From assembly GCF_946478805.1 (NCBI RefSeq), contig NZ_CAMLDC010000019.1, positions 32,304 to 96,303 on the forward strand: DNA of 64,000 bases, in the 5' to 3' direction. The stretch is from an uncultured Fluviicola sp. (lineage in GTDB: Bacteria; Bacteroidota; Bacteroidia; Flavobacteriales; Crocinitomicaceae). The notes beneath the pieces were generated by a model. It saw only the letters and a list, made by a program, of their open reading frames with translations. It searched no databases and was not told the origin of the DNA. A program made the position numbers and the translations under genes. Below, piece by piece: positions 35,105 to 42,966 of this stretch; the first letter of the stretch is position 1, and each line of letters starts with the position of its first letter.

Positions 35105-36167
35105 GATCAATCTTGTTGAACGCGGGAAAAGCATGTTCCCGGAAGCAACCTTCAAGGAAACGAAAGCGGAGAAAGAAACGAATTACTATGGAGCTCATTT
35201 CGGGATCCGGGCCTTGGAATACCTGGTTTTCGTTGGAACATTACTGACTCTTGGATTATTCGCGGGAGCTGTTTTTCAACTAATGAAAAATCCTTCTGTC
35301 GGGTTCTATTGTCTGATGGCGGGAATCCTGATCGGGACAACTATTTTACTTCATCTATTTGTTAAACAGCGCCTGATCGACGCGATGGCTACCGGAATCG
35401 GTGTTTTCGGAATCATGTCGTTGGATGCGGCTATGTTTACCTCGAATTGGGCAGACAAACATGTCGGATTAATTGATGTTGTGCTTATCCTGGTGTTGAT
35501 CCTGATTTCACGGAAGAATCTCCTGACGATACTTGGAGTGGTCGGCATCCTGTGGTCACTGAATTGGGTTTTTGACGAATACCAAGCGCCCTTTTATACT
35601 TTTAAAGTCGTGGTGATGGTCTTTACCTTGATCCTTGCAATCCTGATCTACTTGGAAGAAGGTGTTCTGATGCACTTCACAAAGTGGTCCTATTTCCTCA
35701 ATTATCTGAAAGATGGGTTCTTTGTTGCCCTGACCAGTTATTATGTCTTCGGATTTATCGATTGGACGCGTTGGATCTCACATCGAACGGAACCAGCCGG
35801 GTATGACATTGCCATGTACATAGAAATCCTTTTGCTGGCTTTTGCCTTGTTCATTTGGCAATATCGTCGGATGAAAGACCAACGGGTTCCACTTTGGCTG
35901 CTTGTCTTTTTGCCGCTTAGTTTGTTCCTGCTTGGCATGTTCAGTGTGAAAATCGCCTTTTTCTTATTGGCTTTTTTAGCCTTTCTTTTCACCCGGTCCA
36001 TTTTTGGAATTGTAGCAAGTGCACTCGGATTGATCTACTCGGTGGTTTATTTCTATTACGAGTTGGATTGGACTTTGATGCATAAATCCTTATTATTTAT
36101 GGGGTTAGGTGCATTGTACCTAGTCCTGTATTTTGTCTTAACAGCTAAAAAAGGTTCACATGAATAA
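35091..36167 (+). CDS. DUF4401-domain membrane protein
   Basis: A 358-residue polytopic protein, with about ten hydrophobic segments after a 40-residue soluble start. The architecture and its place between a DUF2157 gene and a GDYXXLXY gene fit the DUF4401 family. It overlaps both neighbours, by 14 and 8 nt, so the three proteins are made together and probably form a membrane complex of unknown purpose. Confidence 0.75.
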   Translation: MEKHKINLVERGKSMFPEATFKETKAEKETNYYGAHFGIRALEYLVFVGTLLTLGLFAGAVFQLMKNPSVGFYCLMAGILIGTTILLHLFVKQRLIDAMATGIGVFGIMSLDAAMFTSNWADKHVGLIDVVLILVLILISRKNLLTILGVVGILWSLNWVFDEYQAPFYTFKVVVMVFTLILAILIYLEEGVLMHFTKWSYFLNYLKDGFFVALTSYYVFGFIDWTRWISHRTEPAGYDIAMYIEILLLAFALFIWQYRRMKDQRVPLWLLVFLPLSLFLLGMFSVKIAFFLLAFLAFLFTRSIFGIVASALGLIYSVVYFYYELDWTLMHKSLLFMGLGALYLVLYFVLTAKKGSHE

Positions 36168-36684
36168 TCTGAAACGAAACCTGATCATTACCAATTTATT
36201 CCTGGTTTTCACCGTCTTTGCATGGATGTGGTATGGGAAAGAGGAGTTGCTTCAAAAGGGAGATATCCTGGTACTGAAGTTACAGCCGGCTGATCCACGG
36301 TCGTTCATGATGGGAGATTACATGGCACTGAGTTACGATATCAATGATGATCTGCCAACTAATCGTTTAACCCTGGAAAACCTCGAATCGTTTACCATGC
36401 ATCCGTTCGATGGGCCACTTCATCAAGAAGTTGTAGTTAAAATGAAAAACGGTTTAGGAGTATACGTACGAATGAAAAATAAGAAACCATTAGGTAAAGG
36501 CGAATTTGTTCTTCCTTGTAAACGTGACTTTTTTGACTATCATATATTACCGGATGAGTATTTGTTCCAAGAGGGAAGAAGTAAACATTTCAACCAAGCT
36601 GAATACGCGCAGTTTCGGGTAAATAAATCAGGAGATGTCGTAATTGAATATTTGCTGGATATAAACCGAAAGCCTTTGCGGTAA
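36160..36684 (+). CDS. GDYXXLXY-family protein
   Basis: A 174-residue protein anchored by one N-terminal helix (IITNLFLVFTVFAWMWY). The family-defining motif is present as GDYMALSYDI at about 51-60. The rest is predicted beta-rich, ends in DINRKPLR and probably lies in the periplasm. It is third in the DUF2157-DUF4401 trio. The gene is followed by a stem-loop terminator. Confidence 0.82.
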   Translation: MNNLKRNLIITNLFLVFTVFAWMWYGKEELLQKGDILVLKLQPADPRSFMMGDYMALSYDINDDLPTNRLTLENLESFTMHPFDGPLHQEVVVKMKNGLGVYVRMKNKKPLGKGEFVLPCKRDFFDYHILPDEYLFQEGRSKHFNQAEYAQFRVNKSGDVVIEYLLDINRKPLR

Positions 36685-36701
36685 GATAAATCGGTATACA
36701 A

Positions 36702-36737
36702 CAAGGCGCAACGAGGGATTGACTTCTTTGCGCCTTG
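36702..36737 (+). terminator. Stem-loop terminator after the GDYXXLXY gene
   Basis: A perfect 10-bp stem (CAAGGCGCAA with TTGCGCCTTG) and a 16-nt loop are followed by CTTTT. It also faces the convergent minus-strand gene. Confidence 0.6.
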
Positions 36738-36754
36738 CTTTTAAAAAGTATGGA

Positions 36755-37285
36755 TCAGGCATGCATGATTCGTTCCGGAAATTCCCGAATCATCATCTCG
36801 CTCAGGCGCTTTGGGAATTTATTGTTAGAGGACATATAAATCAGTTTTTCCCGAAAGTGTTTTTTGAGTTTTTTCACAAATCCATTTCCTCCGTCGATAA
36901 CTGCAAAAAAGACCGCTTCATTTTCTTTCCTGAAATATAGGGCAGACATCGATTTGAAATGGAAGGCGTGTAACTCCGTCCATTCCGAATGAGGAATCAC
37001 CCAGCGACTCTGTCGTTTGCGAAATAATCCGAAGCGCCTCCAAGGTTTGGTGAAAATAATTTCTGTGGAAGTGATTTCCATGACTGAGAACATGAAATAA
37101 ATAAGCTCAAGGTAGAATGCGAGGATTGAAAAACCCACCAGGACCCAGATAAAGTAAGCGAAATTCAGAAAATCCCTTCTGACTCCCCATACAATGATCT
37201 GATAATTTACGCAAAGAAGTAGTGCTCCTAAAAGGAACGGAGCAATTAAGTTAAGTGTGTTTCGATATTTAGCAGATCGATACAT
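36755..37285 (-). CDS. Two-helix membrane protein with PH-like soluble domain, unknown
   Basis: A 176-residue protein. Two adjacent transmembrane helices lie at about 12-32 and 40-66. The soluble C-terminal part has beta-strand character (EITSTEIIFTKPWRRFGLF, SRWVIPHSEWTELHAFHF, NEAVFFAVIDGG), reminiscent of bacterial PH-like domains, though no family is certain. It is a single gene between convergent and divergent neighbours. Confidence 0.55.
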   Translation of the reverse strand: MYRSAKYRNTLNLIAPFLLGALLLCVNYQIIVWGVRRDFLNFAYFIWVLVGFSILAFYLELIYFMFSVMEITSTEIIFTKPWRRFGLFRKRQSRWVIPHSEWTELHAFHFKSMSALYFRKENEAVFFAVIDGGNGFVKKLKKHFREKLIYMSSNNKFPKRLSEMMIREFPERIMHA

Positions 37286-37462
37286 AACTTAAAAATTACT
37301 ATTAAGGAGAAAAGTTAGTGAATGTCGCTCTTCTTTGCAAAAAAAAAGTTGTTAAAGTTTTTCAGAAAAAGACCCAGCCATGTGTACCGGTTTCCGGTGT
37401 TTTCCATTATTAATTTGAGAACGCACCGGAATAGCGACAATCCGACTGAAAAACCAACTGAT

Positions 37463-38233
37463 ATGAGTAAAGAAATCAATACCATCCTAGGAGATATCTA
37501 TATTGGAAAAGGGGCGGGCAAGATGATTCTTGAAGACATGCTTCAGGCGAAATATTCCATACGGGTGATGTCACCTTATTTGTCCGCCGGATTGATCGAT
37601 CTTCTTTTGGATCGCCTCAGATTCGGGGTACACATTGAATTGGTCACTTCTGATGATATTGAAGACCATCAGCATGCAGATAAAAACTGTTATCGCATCA
37701 TTAAACAGCACAAGCATGTGGACGAAGAACTGAAAAACAAAAAACAGTTCCTTCATTGGGTCGGAATCGGTTTGATGATTGTGTTCGGTTTTTTTGCTGT
37801 CACCAAATTGTCGGGCGTATTGTCTCCTTCAATGGAACTTCCGGATATCATCCAATTCTCTGTATTTACCCTTCTCACACTGATCGGACGATTTATTTGG
37901 AAACACGCCGGTGGAATCAATTTTTGGTACTATTCCTATAGTTCTCTTTTCCCGATTAAAATATTTTATTCCTATTTCTCACGTAGGAAGGACAATCGCT
38001 CAAAAGCCTTCAATTTGCACAGTAAGTTATATATCATCGACGATCGGATAGCTTATCTGGGTTCTGTAAATTTCACCCGGTCCGGATGTTCCTTCAATCA
38101 CGAGACCCGCATTCGGATTACGGATCCTGAAGCCATTTACCAATTGAAAGAGGAATTCAGCGAATTGCTTTGGAACGAGTATTACAATCACCGGAGTGTG
38201 GATGAGTGGGGGCGGGAGTTGTATGAGGAATGA
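37463..38233 (+). CDS. Phospholipase D-like protein with internal membrane segments
   Basis: About 256 residues from the ATG of MSKEINTILGDIY; a longer frame adds 47 basic residues and is less likely. The N-terminal part resembles the first PLD-like half (GAGKMILEDMLQAKYSIRVMSPYL) but has no HKD box in it. Two hydrophobic helices follow at about 95-115 and 125-145. The only full HxKxxxxD motif is HSKLYIIDD near residue 185, followed by AYLGSVNFTRSGCSFNHE. PLD enzymes need two HKD motifs, so a homodimer would be required. It may be a nuclease or a phospholipid enzyme. Confidence 0.72.
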   Translation: MSKEINTILGDIYIGKGAGKMILEDMLQAKYSIRVMSPYLSAGLIDLLLDRLRFGVHIELVTSDDIEDHQHADKNCYRIIKQHKHVDEELKNKKQFLHWVGIGLMIVFGFFAVTKLSGVLSPSMELPDIIQFSVFTLLTLIGRFIWKHAGGINFWYYSYSSLFPIKIFYSYFSRRKDNRSKAFNLHSKLYIIDDRIAYLGSVNFTRSGCSFNHETRIRITDPEAIYQLKEEFSELLWNEYYNHRSVDEWGRELYEE

Positions 38234-38260
38234 TCCGATAAATTTTGACATATTTGTAGA

Positions 38261-38746
38261 ATGGGACCAAAAATCACCACAAATCCTTACCAGTTTAGAG
38301 CTTCTGAGTTTGCAGGATTATACTTCGCAGCACTAATCCGGAAATTTTGGTTTATTTTTCTTCCTGTTTTAGGAATTGTATTTGGAACATTTATTTACGA
38401 CACAATTAAAAATCCGTCCATTTTCTCTCTTATTCCTTTCGGAATGTTTACGCTTATCTTCATTCGGTCACGCTATCAATTTATACGTAAATTGAAAAAA
38501 AGTCCGGGAATCGAGCGTTTAAGAATTATGAAGGTTTTTGAACATTGCATTGAAATAGAAGATGAAACAGGAAACGAAACGCAATTTTTCCTGGTGGATG
38601 TAAGCAAAATAATCCCTTTACGGAAATACTATCAAGTCAATTTGAAGACCAAACAAACCTTGTGGATTCCGAAAGATTGTTTTAAAACACGGGAAGACCA
38701 AGATCTATTTGAATCCCATTTAAGAGAAAAGGGAAAGATGGGGTGA
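38261..38746 (+). CDS. YcxB-like membrane protein
   Basis: A 161-residue protein with two transmembrane helices (about 30-50 and 57-75) and a soluble C-terminal domain (VFEHCIEIEDETGNETQFFLVDVSKIIPL ... LWIPKDCFKTREDQDLFESHL in the sequence). That pattern fits the YcxB-like C-terminal domain, with its usual W-I-P-K closing strand. Function unknown. It starts 27 nt after the PLD-like gene. Confidence 0.6.
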   Translation: MGPKITTNPYQFRASEFAGLYFAALIRKFWFIFLPVLGIVFGTFIYDTIKNPSIFSLIPFGMFTLIFIRSRYQFIRKLKKSPGIERLRIMKVFEHCIEIEDETGNETQFFLVDVSKIIPLRKYYQVNLKTKQTLWIPKDCFKTREDQDLFESHLREKGKMG

Positions 38747-38941
38747 TTAATAATCAGTATTCTTTACGTTCTTTTTTAATTTTTGCAACCGAATTACTAT
38801 TTGAATAAGCAAAATTAATGTAGACGTAAAAACGACTAGTTTTACTCCCATTTTCCATGGCATGAAAAAAGGAATAATCAACCCCTGTAAAAGAATAACA
38901 AAATAAATTTTTAACCAGATTGAGGAATTCGGCAAAGACAT
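38747..38941 (-). CDS. Small two-helix membrane protein, uncertain
   Basis: The frame is longer upstream, but those codons overlap the next gene on the same strand. The ATG of MSLPNSSIWLKIYFVIL gives 64 residues with two hydrophobic segments and a basic tail (RLQKLKKNVKN). It lies 43 nt after the stop of the upstream gene and abuts the convergent YcxB-like gene. Base composition is like the surroundings. It could be real or chance. Confidence 0.4.
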   Translation of the reverse strand: MSLPNSSIWLKIYFVILLQGLIIPFFMPWKMGVKLVVFTSTLILLIQIVIRLQKLKKNVKNTDY

Positions 38942-38984
38942 ATTGAATTTTGGTTGAAAATAGAGATTTTTTGGAGAAGGAGAA

Positions 38985-39407
38985 TTAAATTCCTTTATTA
39001 AGAACATCAAGTATCCCTTTATAAAGCTGTTTGACGCGTTCTTCAGACAAAGGATGCAATTTCGGTTCATAAGCATGTTTGATGGTTCGGGTAGTATGTT
39101 CATCCGGCCTCACTCTACACCATTCTATCAATTTCCGAATTCCTGCCGGAGTAATGATTCCTTGTTCATCTTCAAACTTCGGGCATTCCAGTTGAATCAA
39201 GACACCGGCATTCTGCAAACCGATTACCACCCTGCGATTTTCATCCTCCTGTTCCAATCCGTATTGGATATAATGCGATTGGTCTTCGGAAATCAGTTTG
39301 ATCTGTGTATTGTCAAATGCAGTTTGATCGGTCTCATCGAATACCCACCACAGGTAGGTTTTCTCATCTACAGTTATGGTACGCTTCTGTTTTTTGGAGA
39401 TTGCCAT
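38985..39407 (-). CDS. Small cytosolic protein of unknown function
   Basis: A 140-residue protein with no signal peptide. It begins MAISKKQKRTITVDEKTYLWWVFDET and ends in an amphipathic helical region (LSEERVKQLYKGILDVLNKGI). The first two-thirds look like a beta-sheet domain (QIKLISEDQSHYIQYGL, RRVVIGLQNAGVLIQLEC). No family recognised. It lies 24 nt downstream of the TonB-domain protein gene on the same strand. Confidence 0.6.
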   Translation of the reverse strand: MAISKKQKRTITVDEKTYLWWVFDETDQTAFDNTQIKLISEDQSHYIQYGLEQEDENRRVVIGLQNAGVLIQLECPKFEDEQGIITPAGIRKLIEWCRVRPDEHTTRTIKHAYEPKLHPLSEERVKQLYKGILDVLNKGI

Positions 39408-39431
39408 TGGGGTGAAATTTCAGTTCACGTA

Positions 39432-40151
39432 TTAATTCAAATTGAATGTTATCGGAATTGAGTAAAGCGACTTTATGGGTTTGCCATCACAGATTGCAGG
39501 TTCAAAGCGATCGAGCAGAAGCACTACGAGCATGGCTTCCAGGTCCAATGAGAGATCTATGTGTTGCAATAAACCTACTTTAGTAATGATTCCTTTTTCG
39601 TCGACAATAAATTGAACGATTACTTTTCCTTCAATTTCCATTTCAATCGCCTTGATCGGATAGTTAATCAAGTCCATTAAATCGGTTCTGAATTGTTGGA
39701 AGCCTTTCATGTAAACCGGTCCCACATTTTGTATTGAATCGGTGCAAACTATCGTATCTTTTTCCAATTCTATGACATCTGCTTTCGTGATGATATAAGG
39801 TGCCAGAATCTGTGCTTTGTGAAGATCTGTCAAATTCAGAATTTTTTCCTGTTCAACCGACTGACCATTTGAAATCGTTATGTAATCGTTTTCTTCGATA
39901 TAATCCAACCTTACAGTATTGTAATAGTAACTTCCATTTTCAAGGGAGTCAAACTGAATGATACCGGATTCGTTCGTGTACCCTGTTTTTAATACACGTG
40001 ATTTTTTACCGGTGGTAAACAATTCCACTTTCACATCATTGATTCCTTTTTTATCGAAACGGTCAAGAACAGTTAATTTAAAACTTGCGAAAGTCTTAGC
40101 TCCGGACGCGAAGCTTAGCAGGCAGATCAAAAGGATCATTAAGGTTTTCAT
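39432..40151 (-). CDS. Secreted protein with carboxypeptidase-regulatory-like and TonB C-terminal domains
   Basis: A 239-residue exported protein with a signal peptide (ending ASGAKTFA). A CarboxypepD_reg-like beta domain (about 24-100; DKKGINDVKVELFTTGKK, GYTNESGIIQFDSLENGSYYY) is followed by a TonB_C-like domain (about 160-239; EMEIEGKVIVQFIVDEKGII, LYSIPITFNLN). Compared with the protein at 33298 the linker differs, so the two share only the end domain. It may be a periplasmic adapter. No receptor lies next to it. Confidence 0.72.
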   Translation of the reverse strand: MKTLMILLICLLSFASGAKTFASFKLTVLDRFDKKGINDVKVELFTTGKKSRVLKTGYTNESGIIQFDSLENGSYYYNTVRLDYIEENDYITISNGQSVEQEKILNLTDLHKAQILAPYIITKADVIELEKDTIVCTDSIQNVGPVYMKGFQQFRTDLMDLINYPIKAIEMEIEGKVIVQFIVDEKGIITKVGLLQHIDLSLDLEAMLVVLLLDRFEPAICDGKPIKSLYSIPITFNLN

Positions 40152-40226
40152 GCTTCAAATATACTTGTTTTTCAAAAGATGATTTGTTGAATTTATTTGT
40201 ATTATTATGATACTAATTTACTATTC

Positions 40227-40547
40227 ATGTCAACAAACGCAAATCAAATTTTGGAGCGAATCAAAGGTGTTCGCCAATTCCAGCCAAGTGCTATTCGGAA
40301 TTCAATCGCTATGTGGTTCCTACAATTGCTTTCTTTTTTTGGAGCCATTGGATGTATTATTGCGAGCATAGCAATTCTTGCAATTTCAGTTTCAGAAAAT
40401 ACTAATTTGTCAGAAGACGAACTAATGCTTACTTGCATGTTGCTTTCATTCGCTCTTTTGTTACTCCTGATTTTGAAACTTACTAAAATGGTGCGTAGAA
40501 GAAATGCATATATCTTGGAGATGAATGAGGTGTTGGATGGGGAGTGA
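40227..40547 (+). CDS. Small two-helix membrane protein, unknown
   Basis: A 106-residue protein from the ATG of MSTNANQILERIKG; ten upstream codons were excluded. Two transmembrane helices (about 27-52 and 66-85) are followed by a short basic and acidic tail (MVRRRNAYILEMNEVLDGE). It is plus-strand and about 100 nt upstream of hsdM1, but the hsdM1 promoter lies between, so it is probably not part of the defence operon. Confidence 0.5.
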   Translation: MSTNANQILERIKGVRQFQPSAIRNSIAMWFLQLLSFFGAIGCIIASIAILAISVSENTNLSEDELMLTCMLLSFALLLLLILKLTKMVRRRNAYILEMNEVLDGE

Positions 40548-40585
40548 GAATTATATTCGCAAGTAATCATTTATTGAATCGATAC

Positions 40586-40618
40586 TTGTTACAATGTATC
40601 CAAACCAAAGTAGTTTTG
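40586..40618 (+). promoter_or_regulatory. Probable promoter of the defence operon (TTG-N22-TAGTTTTG)
   Basis: TTG at 40586-40588 and TAGTTTTG at 40611-40618 fit the Bacteroidota -33/-7 pattern with slightly long spacing. The hsdM1 ATG is 27 nt downstream. Confidence 0.5.
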
Positions 40619-40645
40619 TATTTTTACAAACCTGTTTTTAGTAAA

Positions 40646-42127
40646 ATGCAACAAATAAAATTATCACTTTCTCAACTGGAACAATACCTGTCAAAAGCTG
40701 CATGGATACTAAAAGGACCCGTGGATGCTTCCGATTTTAAAGTATACATTTTTCCATTGTTGTTTTTCAAACGAATTTCAGATGTCTATGATGAAGAATA
40801 TCGAATTGCATTCGAAGAATCTGAAGGAGATGAAGATTATGCGACACTTCCTGAATTTCACCGATTTGAAATTCCAAATGAATGCCATTGGAAGGATGTT
40901 CGAGAGACAACAACTCATGTGGGACTAGCAATAGAAAAGGCACTTAGAGGTATTGAACAAGCGAATCAGGAATTTTTGTACGGTATTTTCGGGGATGCTC
41001 AGTGGAGTAATAAAAACAAACTTTCAGATCGTTTATTGATCGATTTGATAGAACATTTTTCACTGTACGATTTGGCTAATAGTAATGTGGATTCGGATTT
41101 ATTGGGAAATTCCTATGAATATTTAATCAAACACTTTGCTGATTTAACCAATAAAAAAGCCGGTGAATTTTATACTCCAAGATCTGTCGTTCATTTGTTG
41201 GGATTAATTCTGGACCCGCATGAAGGAGAAACGATTTATGACCCTGCTTGTGGAACAGGTGGGATGCTCCTTGAATGCGTAGATCACTTAAAGGACAATA
41301 AGGAGGATTATCGAACTTTAAAGCTTTTTGGTCAGGAAAAGAATCTGACTTCCAGTTCAATAGCAAGAATGAATATGTTCTTGCACGGAATTGAGGATTT
41401 TCAAATCGTTCGTGGTGATACTTTGCGTAACCCTGCTTTTTTTGAAGCTGACGGATTAAAAACGTTCGATTGTGTGATTGCCAATCCTCCTTTTTCCTTG
41501 AAAGAATGGGGAGCGGAAAATTGGATGAACGATCCGTATGGACGTAATATTGCGGGTGTTCCTCCCCAAGGAAATGGTGATATGGCTTGGGTACAACACA
41601 TGATTAAATCCATGAACAAGACTGGTCGAATGACAGTTGTATTACCTCATGGAGCTCTATTTCGAAAAGGAGCGGAAGGAAGAATCCGTGAAGAATTGTT
41701 GAAACAGGACATGTTAGAAGCTGTCATCGGACTTGGACCAAATATCTTTTACGGAACGCAGTTGGCGGCTTGTGTGATGGTCTTCCAACAAAAAAAAGAT
41801 GCTAAGAAAAAGAACAAAGTACTCTTTATTGATGCGTCACATCAAGTTCGTGTGGGAAGAGCTCAGAATTTCCTGGAGCCTGAACATGTAAATCAGATCT
41901 ACACATGGTACAAAGACTTTAAGGATGTAGCCAACGTTGCAAAAGTGACGTCCATTGAAGACCTGAAAGAAAATGACTACAACCTGAATATTCCATTGTA
42001 TGTAGAGAAGGTAATTGAAGACAATCTGCCTTCAGTTGAAGAAGCACTTGCTGATTTGAAAATTGCTTGGGATGAGAGTTTGCTGGCGGAAGAGAAGTTT
42101 AAGAAGATATTAAAGGAGTTTATATGA
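40646..42127 (+). CDS. hsdM: Type I restriction-modification methylase subunit, copy 1
   Basis: A 493-residue N6-adenine methyltransferase subunit. The N-terminal HsdM_N helical domain (LSQLEQYLSKAAWILKGPVD, YIFPLLFFKRISDVYDEEY) is followed by the SAM-binding motif DPACGTGGMLLE (about 198-209) and the catalytic NPPF (about 279-282). FYTPRSVVHLL and DPYGRNIAGVPPQGN are family signatures. The start is ATG at MQQIKLSLS; the longer frame would run over the promoter. It is a paralogue of the second hsdM 0.84 kb downstream, with near-identical signature order but clear divergence. The next gene starts within its stop (ATGA). Confidence 0.95.
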   Translation: MQQIKLSLSQLEQYLSKAAWILKGPVDASDFKVYIFPLLFFKRISDVYDEEYRIAFEESEGDEDYATLPEFHRFEIPNECHWKDVRETTTHVGLAIEKALRGIEQANQEFLYGIFGDAQWSNKNKLSDRLLIDLIEHFSLYDLANSNVDSDLLGNSYEYLIKHFADLTNKKAGEFYTPRSVVHLLGLILDPHEGETIYDPACGTGGMLLECVDHLKDNKEDYRTLKLFGQEKNLTSSSIARMNMFLHGIEDFQIVRGDTLRNPAFFEADGLKTFDCVIANPPFSLKEWGAENWMNDPYGRNIAGVPPQGNGDMAWVQHMIKSMNKTGRMTVVLPHGALFRKGAEGRIREELLKQDMLEAVIGLGPNIFYGTQLAACVMVFQQKKDAKKKNKVLFIDASHQVRVGRAQNFLEPEHVNQIYTWYKDFKDVANVAKVTSIEDLKENDYNLNIPLYVEKVIEDNLPSVEEALADLKIAWDESLLAEEKFKKILKEFI

Positions 42128-42966
42128 GTAAGTATAACAAGGATACTATGTATTTCACCAAGGACTCTAGCATAGTTCAAATAAACCGTGGAAATCAATC
42201 CATAATTGTGGTTTCTGATAGAAAAAATCTGGATAAGAATGAAAACGCAAATGTTTTGGTTGATTTGTTGTATCCTATAGCTATTGTTACTATCAGCTCA
42301 TTAATTACTTTTTTAATTAGTCGAAAAAAAGCTAAAGCTGAAAATAATAGATTAAACGCCGAATTAATTAACATAAAACAGGAGACGGAGAATCTCAAAA
42401 TTTCAAGAACGCAAATGACAGCAGAAACATCAAAAGTTTTTGCTGAATTAGCGAAAATTCAGGAAGAAACAAATCAAATCAAGAGAGATTTTCAACCTTA
42501 TGTTTTGACAACACTTCAAGAAACTCAAAAAGAACTTCTGAAATCAAAATTAGAGGCTCTTAAAACATTAGTAAATCTAAGCAAACATTACTATCATTTC
42601 GAACAACAATATTACTATGGGGAAGCCATATTTGTAGATGAACATGACTATTACCAACATATTTATTCGAATTTTGGGCAGAGTAGTTATTCAGAATTTC
42701 AAAAGTTTATTGCTGATTTTGAATATCTCTTTCCCAAATCAGTAATAGAACAATTTAGTCCAATAAAGGAAATAATTGAAAGGCTTTACGATTCTAATAA
42801 ATATAGTGATTCGTTACAAGAAAATATGATGACAGAAGTGGATCAAAATAGGATCAAAGAATTATCAGAGAAATTTGAGCTTGCAATTCAAGCGATTAGA
42901 TCAGATCTTCAACTAGATAATTCATTTGTACATGAATTTGTTGAAACATACAAAATAAAAAAATGA
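42124..42966 (+). CDS. Membrane-anchored coiled-coil protein embedded between two hsdM genes
   Basis: A 280-residue protein with no family I recognise. It has a short polar N-terminus (1-43), one transmembrane helix (LLYPIAIVTISSLITFLI, about 48-65), and a basic stop-transfer RKKAKAE leading into a coiled coil at about 68-150 (repeated Glu/Lys/Leu/Ile heptads, ELINIKQETENLKISRTQM). A helical, Tyr-rich C-terminal domain follows (HYYHFEQQYYYGEAIFVDEHDYY). It overlaps both methylase genes by 4 nt (ATGA at each end), so it is coupled to them and is not a passive passenger. Its composition is more AT-rich than its neighbours. Function unknown; a membrane sensor or an accessory subunit are possible. 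Confidence 0.7.
   Translation: MSKYNKDTMYFTKDSSIVQINRGNQSIIVVSDRKNLDKNENANVLVDLLYPIAIVTISSLITFLISRKKAKAENNRLNAELINIKQETENLKISRTQMTAETSKVFAELAKIQEETNQIKRDFQPYVLTTLQETQKELLKSKLEALKTLVNLSKHYYHFEQQYYYGEAIFVDEHDYYQHIYSNFGQSSYSEFQKFIADFEYLFPKSVIEQFSPIKEIIERLYDSNKYSDSLQENMMTEVDQNRIKELSEKFELAIQAIRSDLQLDNSFVHEFVETYKIKK

Noticed and set aside
38942..39103. Upstream part of the frame of the small membrane protein
   Set aside because: It overlaps the coding region of the next gene on the same strand in another frame and reads as low-quality sequence.
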